Source: Glycomyces luteolus
GTDB taxonomy: Bacteria > Actinomycetota > Actinomycetes > Mycobacteriales > Micromonosporaceae
Assembly (NCBI RefSeq): GCF_027622875.1
Contig: NZ_JAPZVP010000001.1
Coordinates: 62,001-126,000, forward strand
Reading direction: 5' to 3'
Length of the DNA: 64,000 bases
Shown: positions 1 to 8,585 of the stretch, piece after piece
Numbering within the stretch: the stretch's first letter is position 1
Layout: the number at the start of each line of letters is the position of its first letter
The notes under the pieces: generated by a model
What the model saw: the letters and a program-made list of their open reading frames with translations, nothing else
Database searches by the model: none
Told to the model about the DNA's origin: nothing
Program-made: the position numbers and the translations under genes

Positions 1-1400
1 GGTGACGGCACCGGGTAAGCGCCCTCGCGCCGCACGCGCATCGCGACCTCCTGGTCCGAGGACACGACGATGACCGGCCTGCCTTCGGGCTCGACCCGGG
101 CGAGTTCGACCACCACGTCGTCGGCGATCTGCCCCTTGGCGCTGAACAGGACCCGCACGCCGCGGGCGCTCGGCTTGGCGCCGAAGATCGCGTCGGCCCC
201 GTCGAAGACGACGGTGATCTCGGCGTTCGTCTGCGCCGCGACCGCGCCGAGGCCCTGCACGAGCCGGTTGCGCTGCTGCTCGAGGGTCAGCGTCTCACCC
301 CAGGCCGAGATGGTGACGTTGTAGCCGTCGACGATGAGGTGCGGGTTCGGCAGCGACAGCAGGTGGTCGAGGCGCTGCGGGTCGGTCTGGTCGAGGCCCC
401 GCGAGCCCTCGGCGGTGCGCTCTTCGGGTTCGGCGCAGAGCTCGTCGGCGATGTAGTCGGCCGGGCGGTCCCCGACCGGTTCGAGCCCGAGTTCGCGGCG
501 CAGGCCGGTGGCCGTGCCCGAGAGGGTCTCCATGAGCAGCCACAGCCGCGCCGACGTGAGGCGCTCGTGCTCCCTGTCGGCTTTGCGAACCCGCTCGAGC
601 TGCGTCTTCATCGACTCCACTTCGGACTCCAAGCGGCGGCGCTCGGAGCGGCGCTCGGTGTCGAGGTGCTTGAGCCGGCCGCGCTCGGCCGCGAGGTCCC
701 CGGCAGCCTTGGCGGCCCGGTCCTCGGCGTCCTTCAACTCGCGGCGCATCCGCCGCAGCTCCTCCTGCAGGACCGAGGCGGCCGAACGCTGCTCGGCGAG
801 TGCCCCGCGGAGCTTCCCGTTCTCCTTCTCCAGCGCCGCCAACCGCTTCGGGTCGCCCTCCGGCGCCCTCTCGGCGACCGGGGCCTCCGCGGTCTCTGGC
901 ACGGCCTGCGTCGCGGTGGCGATGAGCTCCCTCCAGCCCTCGGGCCGGAGCAGGTAGGCGAGCGCGGCGACCTCGGCCGGGTCGGCCATCGGCGAGACCT
1001 CCCCGCCGGTGGCGATGGCCCCGATGAGCGGCGAATCGGTGGACGTGAGCACCTCGGCGAGGTCCTCGCGGAACGCGGTGTCGGAGGCCAGGGCCACCAC
1101 GAGCTCGGACTTCGCGAGCTTCGCGCGCTTGACCGGACTGAACTTGAGAAAGCGGCGGAGCCTGGCCGGGACCTTTCCCGGGCCGAGCCCGGGCATGGCC
1201 ACCGCGGCGATCTCGACGGCCCTGCGCCGCACCGGCTCTGTGAGGAACACGGCCGGACCGTCGCCCTCCTCGGCCGCGTCGCCGGGGACCCCGGCCCCCG
1301 GTTCGGCGGGGTCCTCTTCGGACGTTCCGTCCCCGCTGCCGCCGTCTCCGGAGGCCGTCGGTTCAGGGCCTTCGTCGCCGCTTTCCTGGCCGCTCAACAT
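1..1400 (-). CDS. NYN-domain (YacP-like) RNA-associated protein, 3' end cut by the window edge
   Basis: A minus-strand reading frame opens with ATG at 1400 and stays open past base 1, so about 466 N-terminal residues are visible and the stop is missing. An acidic, Gly/Pro-rich head (about 45 residues) is followed by a helical domain, then a long charged coiled coil with repeated Glu/Arg/Leu heptads (roughly residues 190-280). After it comes a domain with HLIVDGYNVT and later ITVVFDGAD and VIVVSSDQEV, the acidic-residue pattern of NYN/PIN-like nuclease folds of the YacP group. Family members are thought to act on RNA; the activity of this protein is inferred. It is divergent from pimB, with about 130 bp between the starts. 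Confidence 0.75.
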   Translation of the reverse strand, partial: MLSGQESGDEGPEPTASGDGGSGDGTSEEDPAEPGAGVPGDAAEEGDGPAVFLTEPVRRRAVEIAAVAMPGLGPGKVPARLRRFLKFSPVKRAKLAKSELVVALASDTAFREDLAEVLTSTDSPLIGAIATGGEVSPMADPAEVAALAYLLRPEGWRELIATATQAVPETAEAPVAERAPEGDPKRLAALEKENGKLRGALAEQRSAASVLQEELRRMRRELKDAEDRAAKAAGDLAAERGRLKHLDTERRSERRRLESEVESMKTQLERVRKADREHERLTSARLWLLMETLSGTATGLRRELGLEPVGDRPADYIADELCAEPEERTAEGSRGLDQTDPQRLDHLLSLPNPHLIVDGYNVTISAWGETLTLEQQRNRLVQGLGAVAAQTNAEITVVFDGADAIFGAKPSARGVRVLFSAKGQIADDVVVELARVEPEGRPVIVVSSDQEVAMRVRREGAYPVPS

Positions 1401-1530
1401 AGGCACCAGTGTGCCACCGCCGTCACAGGCAGGAAGTGCCGACCGCTGCTCTTCACCCCCGGGTCATCCCGGATCCCCGCGCACGTCCGGGCAGGCGTGA
1501 CAGACTGGTCGGATCATGAAGGGGGTCATG

Positions 1531-2667
1531 ATGAGCCGGACGCTGCTGGTGACGAACGACTTCCCGCCCCGCCGGGGCGGCATACAGACCTTTGTGCACG
1601 GCATGGCCCTGCGATTGCCCTCCGATGACCTGGTCGTATACACCTCGACGTCGCCCGGCTGGGCCGAGTTCGACGCGGCCCAGCCCTTCACCGTGGTGCG
1701 CGACCGCACCGCGATGCTGCTGCCCACGCCCCGGGTCGCCCGCGCCGTCACCGACCTCGCCCGCGAGCACCGCTGTGACCGCGTCTGGTTCGGCGCCGCC
1801 GCCCCGCTCGGCCTGCTCGCCGCGGGACTCAAGCACGACACCGGGATCGAACGCGCCATCGCCCTCACCCATGGACACGAGGTCGGCTGGGCGATGATGC
1901 CCGGCACCCGCGGCGCCCTGCGGCGCATCGCCGGATCGCTCGACGTCATGACCTACCTGGGCGACTACACGCACCGGCGGATCGCGCCGGTCGCCGGGCA
2001 CCTGACCCGCCTGGAGCAGTTGACGTTCGGCATCGACACCGAGATGTTCCACCCCGGCGTCGACGGCAACCTCGTGCGCGAGCGGTACGGCCTCGAGGGC
2101 CTGCCGGTGATCGTGTGCGTTTCGCGGCTCGTGCCGCGCAAGGGCCAGGACATGCTCATCGCGGCCCTCCCTCACGTCCGCGACCAGGTGGGGCAGGACG
2201 TGCGGCTGCTCATCGTCGGCCAGGGCCCCTACGAGGCCCGGCTGCGCGCGCTCGCGCGGTCGCACGGCGTGGAACGGCAGGTGGTGTTCACCGGCGGCGT
2301 GCCCGAACACGAACTGGCCGCGCACTTCGCGGCCGGGGACGTGTTCGCGATGCCGTGCCGGACGCGGCGCCGCGGCCTCGACGTGGAAGGGCTCGGCGCG
2401 GTGTTCCTGGAGGCGGCTGCGTGCGGGCTGCCGGTGATCGCCGGGGATTCGGGCGGGGCGCCGGACACGGTCCTGCACGACCAGTCCGGGTGGGTGGTCG
2501 ACGGCCGCGACCTCGGCGAGATCACGTTCCGGCTCTCGCAGGTCCTCGCCGACCCTTCGCTGGCGCGAAAGCTCGGCGAGGCCAGTCGCGAATGGGCCCT
2601 GAGCGAATGGACCTGGGACCGCCAGGCCGAGAGGCTCGAGGGCATGCTGTACGGCGAGACGGTCTGA
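1531..2667 (+). CDS. pimB: GT4 glycosyltransferase, phosphatidylinositol mannoside mannosyltransferase PimB type
   Basis: A 378-residue GT-B glycosyltransferase. The N-terminal TLLVTNDFPPRRGGIQTFV motif is typical of the PimB/PimC group. The C-terminal half carries VSRLVPRKGQD and the acceptor EX7E motif within EGLGAVFLEAA, followed by CGLPVIAGDSGG. The family uses GDP-mannose to add a mannose to phosphatidylinositol mannoside on the cytoplasmic face of the membrane. Upstream in-frame ATGs exist at 1516 and 1528; ATG 1531 is preferred because a GGGGG tract sits about 5 bases before it and the conserved N-terminus begins there. Exact acceptor specificity is inferred from family resemblance. 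Confidence 0.85.
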   Translation: MSRTLLVTNDFPPRRGGIQTFVHGMALRLPSDDLVVYTSTSPGWAEFDAAQPFTVVRDRTAMLLPTPRVARAVTDLAREHRCDRVWFGAAAPLGLLAAGLKHDTGIERAIALTHGHEVGWAMMPGTRGALRRIAGSLDVMTYLGDYTHRRIAPVAGHLTRLEQLTFGIDTEMFHPGVDGNLVRERYGLEGLPVIVCVSRLVPRKGQDMLIAALPHVRDQVGQDVRLLIVGQGPYEARLRALARSHGVERQVVFTGGVPEHELAAHFAAGDVFAMPCRTRRRGLDVEGLGAVFLEAAACGLPVIAGDSGGAPDTVLHDQSGWVVDGRDLGEITFRLSQVLADPSLARKLGEASREWALSEWTWDRQAERLEGMLYGETV

Positions 2668-2853
2668 GCGGGGCGGGCGCGGCGGCCGCTGCGCGGCGGG
2701 CGTAGGGGATGCCCCGTACCCACCCGCAGCCACCTCCGACCAACCGAAAAGGACCACTCTCCCACAAGGGTCCGACACTCGAGCGTTTCGGCAGGTCAGC
2801 GGCCTGAGGAGCGGCGAGTCGCGCCGACTTCGGCGGGGCGGGGGCATACGCTG

Positions 2854-2877
2854 CGGGCGGCTCGTGCGAGCCGCCCG
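2854..2877. terminator. Perfect 11-bp stem hairpin between convergent genes
   Basis: CGGGCGGCTCG and its exact complement CGAGCCGCCCG are separated by TG. The hairpin lies between pimB (plus, ends 2667) and the response regulator (minus, ends 2913), so it can serve either strand. No T-run follows, as is common for actinobacterial terminators. Confidence 0.55.
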
Positions 2878-2912
2878 AGGATGGCGATCGAGGTTGCCCG
2901 GGGCCGTTTCGC

Positions 2913-3584
2913 CTAGAACTTCGGCTGGTCGGGGGCTTCCAGGAGGCCGAGCTTCAGGGCGGTCATGAGGGCCTGGGCGCGGTTGCCCGCGCCGAGCTTC
3001 TCGTAGAGCTTCGAGATGTGCGTCTTCGCGGTCGACTCCGAGACGTACAGCTGCTTCGCGATCCCCGCCACCGAGAGGCCGTCGGCGAGGAGCTTCAGCA
3101 CCTGCGATTCGCGCGGGGAGAGCTGCGGTCCCGTAGGCGTGAGCCGCCGCTGCATCGCCTCGGCCAGGTCCGCGGCGCTGAACGCCGTCGGGTTCGCCGC
3201 CGCGTGCCGCGCCGCCGAGACCACGTCGTTCGCCGGGGCCGACTTCGGCACGAACGCCGAAGCGCCCGCGTCGAGCGCACCGAACAGCTGGTCGTCGCCC
3301 GCGTACATCGTCAGCACCACGATCCCCATGTTCGGGTGCGCCTTGCGCAGCTTCCGGGTCGCGTCCAGGCCCGAGCCGTCGGGCAGGCGCAGGTCCATGA
3401 TCACCACCGAAGGCATGAGGGAAGCGGCGTGCCGGAGGGCGTCCGCGGCAGTGTCGGCCTCGCCGACCACCTCGAACTCGGGGTCGCGGTCGAAGGCATG
3501 CCGGAGACCCTTGCGGATCAGGTCGTGGTCGTCGACGATGAGCACGGTCGTCTGACCGGTCGTCTCCTGCGCCTCAGCGTTCAT
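2913..3584 (-). CDS. NarL/LuxR-family two-component response regulator
   Basis: 223 residues. The receiver domain has VLIVDDHD (acidic pocket) and VVIMDLRLPDG, with the phosphoacceptor Asp at about residue 64. It is followed by a C-terminal LuxR-type helix-turn-helix (LSPRESQVLKLLADGLS...STAKTHISKLYEKL). ATG 3584 is chosen over a start at 3617 because GAGGAGAG sits 7 bases upstream and the receiver begins soon after. It lies 55 bp downstream of the histidine kinase on the same strand, so the two form a cognate pair. DNA targets are not known. Confidence 0.93.
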   Translation of the reverse strand: MNAEAQETTGQTTVLIVDDHDLIRKGLRHAFDRDPEFEVVGEADTAADALRHAASLMPSVVIMDLRLPDGSGLDATRKLRKAHPNMGIVVLTMYAGDDQLFGALDAGASAFVPKSAPANDVVSAARHAAANPTAFSAADLAEAMQRRLTPTGPQLSPRESQVLKLLADGLSVAGIAKQLYVSESTAKTHISKLYEKLGAGNRAQALMTALKLGLLEAPDQPKF

Positions 3585-3624
3585 GTCGTCTCTCTCCTCA
3601 TTGGCTGCCCCGGCCACTCAAGGC

Positions 3625-3650
3625 GCAGCTTGCGAGCCTTCAATTGTTGT
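3625..3650. repeat. Short dispersed sequence shared with the ftsZ-yggS gap
   Basis: GCAGCTTGCGAGCC (3625-3638) recurs exactly at 62670-62683; CAATTG follows here and AATTG-like bases follow there. It spans the end of the histidine-kinase gene. A 14-bp match can be chance or a short repeat family. Confidence 0.3.
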
Positions 3651-5388
3651 CGTGGTCGGGCCGTCGGGCCGGCTGTTCAGTTGTCGACGTGCGGTCGGCG
3701 GCGGCCCAGGCCGCGGAGCCCGGGCGAGGGGTCTCGGCGCGGGGCGTCGGCCGTGCGCCGGCGTTGAGCACCACCGCCACCGTCGTACCGTGCGGCTGGT
3801 GCGGCCGGATCTCCAGAGATCCGCGGATCCGCTCCGCCCGCTCGCTCATGATCGCGAGCCCGTAGCGTCCCTCCGGAGCCTCGCCGGAGAGGCCCTGGCC
3901 GTCATCGGTCACCTCGATGCGCGTGTAAGGCGGGTCTACCTCGCACGTCACCCACAGATTCTCGGCCCGGGCGTGCTTACGGGCGTTGGTGATCGCCTCC
4001 TGCGCGATCCGCAGCAACTCCGCTTCGGTACTCGCGGGGAGCCTCGCGCCGCCCTCGTCGAGCGACAAATGCACTCTGAGGCCGGCGGAAGCGCCCACAG
4101 TACGAGCATAGTCCGCAATTGCGGAGGCCAGCCCGCCCTGACGGTCGACGTTCGAACGCAGTTCGAAGAGGGAGAACCGCAGCTCGGTCACGAGCCGCGT
4201 CACCTCCGAGCGGAGGTCCTCCAGCTCGCCCTTGGCCTCCCCGGCATCGGGCGGCAGGATCGCCATGGCGTTGTCGATCCCGTACCCGAGCATCGCCAGC
4301 TCCTGGGCGATGCCGTCGTGGATCTCGCGGGCGAGGCGCTGCCGCTCCTCTGTGGTGGCCATGGACCGCACGTCCTCGAACAGCAGCGCGGTCTCCAGGC
4401 GCAGGGCCGCGCCCTTGGTGCGGTCCTCGGCGGCGGTGATGGCCTCGGGGCCGAACGCGGCCGGGTCGTCGGATTCTATGGCGACGAGACCCACCGTGCG
4501 GCCTTCGGCAACCAGCGGGATGACCAGGGACGCGACGGGTCCTTGGGTCGAGCGCGACAGCGGTACCTGCCCGGCTTGGGGCTTCTGCCCGGCCCACGCG
4601 TCGGCGAGGAGCGAGTTCAACTGGGGGGAGGTCTCCCAGTCGACGCGTTCGTCGGCGTGCTGGGCGAGCACGACGAGCCGCCTGCCGGAGGCCGCGGAGA
4701 GCACGGCGGCTCGGGCCACGCCGGGGATGCGGGAGGCGGTGTCGACGATCTCGGTCGCGATCCCGCCCGGGTCCAGTGTGGACCCCGGCAGTTGACGTGC
4801 CACGACGCGCAGCTGCGTGAGCAGCGCGGCCGCTTCCGCGTACGGCAGCTGCGAGTGGTGCATGTCCGAGGAGCGGGAGCGGCGCAGCCACCAGGCGCCG
4901 ACGGCCGAGGCGAGCCCGAAGGCGAGCGCCACGGCGACCGTGGTCACGTAGGTGCCGCGGTCGTACGCGGAGATCCGCGGAGTCTGCGCGATGAGGCCGA
5001 TCGCGGCGACGGCGACGAGCACGGGCGGGACCCAGCTGCGCAGGCGGCCGTAGCGGTCGTCCTCGCCGGTCGGGTCGGCCGCGTCGAACGCGGCCGTGGC
5101 GAACGGCGCGATCAGGTAGGGCAGCATCCACGCGGGCAGCCCGTCGGTGGCGAGCGTGCCGAGCACGACGACGGCGACCTCGGCGAGCTGCCCGGCGGGG
5201 GCCAGGAGCCGGTGGCGGGGGAGGACGACGCCGGGCAGCGCCGCGAGGGCCAGGATGCCGCACCACGTCAGGGCGTCGGCGAGCCCTTCCGAAGCCCAGC
5301 CGAAGACCGCGACCAGCGCGAACAGCACGCCCCGCAGCGCGACGGCGGGCAGTCGCCACTGGCGCTCCAGCACCGCCTCATCGCCCAT
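3640..5388 (-). CDS. Membrane-bound sensor histidine kinase (HisKA_3/NarL type) with GAF-like domain
   Basis: 582 residues. About five or six hydrophobic segments occupy residues 12-170. A GAF-like sensing region follows (about 195-335), with VASLVIPLVAEGRTVGLVAIES. The dimerisation and phosphoacceptor box is EERQRLAREIHDGIAQELAMLG (His about 357). The ATPase domain has N-box AQEAITNARKHA and G-box VTDDGQGL. The C-terminal 35 residues are Pro/Arg-rich. It starts 13 bp after the acyl-CoA ligase stop and is followed by the response regulator, so the three probably form one transcript. The signal is unknown; the ligase link suggests lipid or envelope status (inference). Confidence 0.92.
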   Translation of the reverse strand: MGDEAVLERQWRLPAVALRGVLFALVAVFGWASEGLADALTWCGILALAALPGVVLPRHRLLAPAGQLAEVAVVVLGTLATDGLPAWMLPYLIAPFATAAFDAADPTGEDDRYGRLRSWVPPVLVAVAAIGLIAQTPRISAYDRGTYVTTVAVALAFGLASAVGAWWLRRSRSSDMHHSQLPYAEAAALLTQLRVVARQLPGSTLDPGGIATEIVDTASRIPGVARAAVLSAASGRRLVVLAQHADERVDWETSPQLNSLLADAWAGQKPQAGQVPLSRSTQGPVASLVIPLVAEGRTVGLVAIESDDPAAFGPEAITAAEDRTKGAALRLETALLFEDVRSMATTEERQRLAREIHDGIAQELAMLGYGIDNAMAILPPDAGEAKGELEDLRSEVTRLVTELRFSLFELRSNVDRQGGLASAIADYARTVGASAGLRVHLSLDEGGARLPASTEAELLRIAQEAITNARKHARAENLWVTCEVDPPYTRIEVTDDGQGLSGEAPEGRYGLAIMSERAERIRGSLEIRPHQPHGTTVAVVLNAGARPTPRAETPRPGSAAWAAADRTSTTEQPARRPDHDNN

Positions 5389-5401
5389 GCGGGCACCTCG
5401 C

Positions 5402-7216
5402 TTACTCGTTTCGTCGCGCCTTCGCCGTGTCGTAGAGCGCGTTGATCTCGCTTGAGTATTTTTCCATGACGACGTGACGTTTGACCTTGACTGACGGGGT
5501 GATTTCCCCGGCGTCCTCGCTCAGTTCGACCGGCATGACCCTGAACTGCTTGATCTGCTCGGCCTTGGAGACCGTCCGGTTGGCCTCGTCGACCTTCGCC
5601 TGCAGCTCGGTGAGCAGCTCGGGGTCCTCGGTGAGGGCGCTGATCGGGGTGTCCGCGTCCTTGCCGTGGCGGGTGAGCCAGTCGCGGAGCATCTCGCCGT
5701 CGAGGGAGATGAGGCAGCCGATGTAGGGGCGGCCCTCGCCCACGACCATGGCGTACGCGATGAGCGGGTGCGCGTCGAGGATCTTCTCGAGCGGTCCGGG
5801 GGCGACGTTCTTGCCGCCCGCGGTGACGATGATGTCCTTCTTGCGGCCGGTGATGGTGACGTACCCGTCGTCGTCGATCTCGGCGATGTCGCCGGTGGAG
5901 AACCAGCCGTCGGCGTCGAGGACCTCGGCGGTGGCGGCGTCGTTGTTCCAGTACCCGGGGAAGACCTGCGGGCCCTTGGCCTGGAGTTCGCCGTCGTCGG
6001 CGACGCGCAGCGCGGTGCCGGGGGTGGGGCGGCCGATCGAGCCGACCTTGATGGCGGTCTGGAGGTTGAGCGAGAGCACGGGGGAGGTCTCGGTGAGGCC
6101 GTAGCCCTCGTAGATGGTGACGCCGATGCCGCGGAAGAAGTGGCCGAGCTCGGGGCCGAGGGCCGCGCCGCCGGAGACGGCGGAGTTGCACTCGCCGCCG
6201 ATCGCGGCCCGGATCTTGCCGTAGACGAGCAGGTCGAACAGCTTGTGGCGGAGCTTGAGGGCGAGGCCGGGCCCGCCGGGCTTGTCGAGGGCGCGGCTGT
6301 ACTCCTTGGCGCAGGCCGCCGCCTTCTCGAAGATCGCGCCCTTGCCGCCGTCGACGGCCTTCTGGTAGGCCCCGGCGTAGACCTTCTCGAAGACGCGGGG
6401 GATCGCGAGCAGGGTGGTCGGCTTGACCACGGGCATGATCTTGGTGAGCTTGGTGCGGTCGGCGTGCGCGATGGTGGTGCGCGATTCGATGCCGGCGAGC
6501 TGGAGGATGCGGGCCAGCACGTGCGCGAGGGACAGGAACAGCAGCATCCGGGCGCCGTCGAAGAGGACGCCGGGCACCTCGGGGATGACGTTGCGGATGT
6601 CGGCGAGGAGGTTCCGGTGGGTGAGCATGCAGCCCTTGGGGCGGCCGGTGGTGCCGGAGGTGTAGACGATCGTGGCCAGGTCGTCGGCCCTGCGGGAGGT
6701 GCGGCGCTCCTCGATGTCCACGTCGGCGCCGGCGCCGAGCTCGTTCAGGGCGTCGATCGCGCCGTGCTCGGCGTCGATGGTCCACACGTGCTTGACCTGC
6801 GTGCCGAGGCTTTCGACCATCGCGGTCATCTCGGCGTCCTCGACGATGACGGCGACCGCGCCGGAGTCTTCGAGGATGAACTTCGCCTGGTCGGCGGAGG
6901 AGGTCTCGTAGATGGTGACGGTGACGCCGCCGGCGGCCCAGATCGCGTAGTCGAGGAGGGTCCACTCGTAGCGGGTGGCCGACATGATGGCGACGCGGTC
7001 GCCGGGCTGGATCCCGGCCGCGGCCAGGCCCTTCGCGGCGGCGATGACCTGAGCGCGGAATTCGACGGACGTGACGTCCCGCCAGGTGGCGCCCCCGTCG
7101 AAGGTGCGCATGAAGAGGATGGAGGCGGGGTGGTTCTCGGCCGCGTCCCACAGCGCGGTGAGGGTGTTGTCTTCGTCGGGCACAGTCACCACGGGGGGGA
7201 CGGCGAACTCGCGCAT
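5402..7216 (-). CDS. Long-chain fatty-acid-CoA ligase (FadD15-like, AMP-forming)
   Basis: 604 residues of the ANL adenylating superfamily. The AMP-binding P-loop is ATIVYTSGTTGRPKG, followed by YEGYGLTETSPV and the STGDIAEID...GRKKDIIV hinge region. Length and order fit the FadD15/FAA1-like long-chain ligases that activate fatty acids with ATP and CoA. The start at 7216 (MREFAVPP) is preferred over 7234 because GGAG lies about 9 bases upstream. It is the first gene of a putative operon with the downstream histidine kinase and response regulator, and is divergent from the glucokinase. Confidence 0.9.
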   Translation of the reverse strand: MREFAVPPVVTVPDEDNTLTALWDAAENHPASILFMRTFDGGATWRDVTSVEFRAQVIAAAKGLAAAGIQPGDRVAIMSATRYEWTLLDYAIWAAGGVTVTIYETSSADQAKFILEDSGAVAVIVEDAEMTAMVESLGTQVKHVWTIDAEHGAIDALNELGAGADVDIEERRTSRRADDLATIVYTSGTTGRPKGCMLTHRNLLADIRNVIPEVPGVLFDGARMLLFLSLAHVLARILQLAGIESRTTIAHADRTKLTKIMPVVKPTTLLAIPRVFEKVYAGAYQKAVDGGKGAIFEKAAACAKEYSRALDKPGGPGLALKLRHKLFDLLVYGKIRAAIGGECNSAVSGGAALGPELGHFFRGIGVTIYEGYGLTETSPVLSLNLQTAIKVGSIGRPTPGTALRVADDGELQAKGPQVFPGYWNNDAATAEVLDADGWFSTGDIAEIDDDGYVTITGRKKDIIVTAGGKNVAPGPLEKILDAHPLIAYAMVVGEGRPYIGCLISLDGEMLRDWLTRHGKDADTPISALTEDPELLTELQAKVDEANRTVSKAEQIKQFRVMPVELSEDAGEITPSVKVKRHVVMEKYSSEINALYDTAKARRNE

Positions 7217-7546
7217 GGATAGGGCTCCGTTCAAGACGCCATGTTCACGGCTTTGTAAAGTGGCTCACAGATCATGTTACCGGTGGGTCAACTTCCTTCG
7301 GAAGAGGGACTGTGAGGCAGACCATGATGCTAAGGGCAGCTTAGCGGAGCAGGGCCCGGAGCGTCGAATGACGGCTGCGGACAGTCACCCAAGCGGCCGT
7401 CGAAGATTCCGCTCGGTGATACCTTCGCCGAGTGGGACGGAACGGCCGATTTCATCTCCAGGTCATCGCGCTGTAAAGTCCTCGGTGGCCCGCAGCGTCG
7501 CGCGGCATCCCACGCCTCAAACCGTGATCCGCTGGAGGGTACAGCA
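7217..7546. other. 330-bp divergent intergenic region (acyl-CoA ligase / glucokinase)
   Basis: No gene is supported here. It must hold promoters for both flanking genes. A plausible but weak plus-strand promoter is TTCATC (7451-7456) with a 17-bp spacer to TAAAGT (7474-7479). An interrupted palindrome, GCTAAG-N5-CTTAGC (7329-7345), could be an operator. The octamer TGTAAAGT occurs twice (7254-7261 and within 7472-7479). Confidence 0.4.
7329..7345. promoter_or_regulatory. Interrupted palindrome GCTAAG-N5-CTTAGC, possible operator
   Basis: A perfect 6-bp inverted repeat with a 5-bp spacer. It sits in the divergent region between the ligase operon and the glucokinase. The location fits a regulator site; no binding protein can be named. 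Confidence 0.3.
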
Positions 7547-8506
7547 GTGAGTCTGACTATCGGAGTCGACATCGGGGGCACCAAAGTCGGCGGCGGCGTC
7601 GTCGACGAGAACGGCAACGTCCTCGCCACGACCCGGCGCCCCACCCCAGCGGACGACACGCCAGGCGTCATCCAGGCCGTCAAGGAAGTCGTCGAGGAGC
7701 TGCGCCAAAGCCACGACATCGAGGCCGTCGGCATCGGCGCGGCGGGCTGGATCTCCTCCGACCGCTCCACGGTGATGCTCGCCCCCAACCTCTCCTGGAA
7801 GAACGAGCCCCTGCGCGACAAGGTCGCCGAGGCCATCGACCTCCCCGTCGTCGTCGAGAACGACGCCAACGTCGCCATCTGGGGCGAGCACAAGTTCGGC
7901 GCCGCCAAGCGCCACCGCTCCTCCGTGCTCTACACGATCGGCACCGGCGTCGGCGGCGGCATCGTCGTCAAGGACAACCTCCTCCGCGGCACCAACGGTG
8001 TCGCGGCCGAGATCGGCCACACCCGCTCCGTGATGCCCGACGGCCGCCAGTGCGGCTGCGGCCGCACCGGCTGCCTCGAGCAGTACGCCTCCGGCCGGGC
8101 CCTGACCCGCGCCGCCCAGGAAGGCGCCGCCGAGCACCCCGAAAAGGCCGCGATCCTCCTCAAGCTCGCCGGCGGCGACCCCGAGTCGATCACCGGCCGC
8201 CAGGTCACCGAGGCCGCCCGCCAGGGCGACGAGGTCGCCTTGGGCGCCTTCGACTTCATCGGCTACTACCTCGGCAACTCCGCCGCGGACATGGTCAACC
8301 TGATCGACCCCGGCGTCATCCTCGTCGCCGGCGGCGTCGTGGACGCGGGCGACCTGCTCCTCGACCCGATCCGCAAGCACTACCAGGAGGCCCTCGGCAA
8401 CCGGGCCCAGGTGCCCGTGGCCGAGGTCCGCGCCGCCGAACTCGGCTCCAAGGCCGGCGTCATCGGCGCGGCCGACCTCGCCCGCCACCGCGAGATCGTC
8501 CCCTAG
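7547..8506 (+). CDS. ROK-family glucokinase
   Basis: 319 residues. The N-terminal phosphate-binding motif is GVDIGGTKVGGGVVDENG. The sugar-binding region has VVENDANVAIWGE. The ROK zinc motif CGCGRTGCLEQY (CxCGxxGC) is intact. These features define ROK sugar kinases; the length and the EIGH histidine region fit actinobacterial glucokinases that phosphorylate glucose with ATP (some use polyphosphate). GTG 7547 is the start: GGAGGG lies 6-7 bases upstream. It ends at a strong hairpin terminator. It probably feeds glucose from wall-polysaccharide breakdown into glycolysis, but a separate regulatory role cannot be excluded. Confidence 0.9.
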   Translation: MSLTIGVDIGGTKVGGGVVDENGNVLATTRRPTPADDTPGVIQAVKEVVEELRQSHDIEAVGIGAAGWISSDRSTVMLAPNLSWKNEPLRDKVAEAIDLPVVVENDANVAIWGEHKFGAAKRHRSSVLYTIGTGVGGGIVVKDNLLRGTNGVAAEIGHTRSVMPDGRQCGCGRTGCLEQYASGRALTRAAQEGAAEHPEKAAILLKLAGGDPESITGRQVTEAARQGDEVALGAFDFIGYYLGNSAADMVNLIDPGVILVAGGVVDAGDLLLDPIRKHYQEALGNRAQVPVAEVRAAELGSKAGVIGAADLARHREIVP

Positions 8507-8523
8507 GGACACCGACATGGGCA

Positions 8524-8550
8524 GGGCCGGAGCTGGTGCTCCGGCCCTTT
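8524..8550. terminator. Bidirectional terminator hairpin after glucokinase
   Basis: A perfect 10-bp stem (GGGCCGGAGC / GCTCCGGCCC) with a TGGT loop, followed by TTT on the plus strand. It separates the convergent glucokinase and beta-helix genes. Confidence 0.8.
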
Positions 8551-8585
8551 CCCTATGCGCTTGTCGGTCGTCCTCGATCAGCGCG

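Noticed and set aside
3583-5445. 620-codon plus-strand frame opposite the histidine kinase
   Set aside because: Arg/Gly-rich shadow; the minus strand has H-box and ATPase motifs.
5666-7222. 518-codon plus-strand frame opposite the acyl-CoA ligase
   Set aside because: Composition is Gly/Val/Asp/Ala-rich and motif-free; the minus strand encodes a complete ANL ligase.
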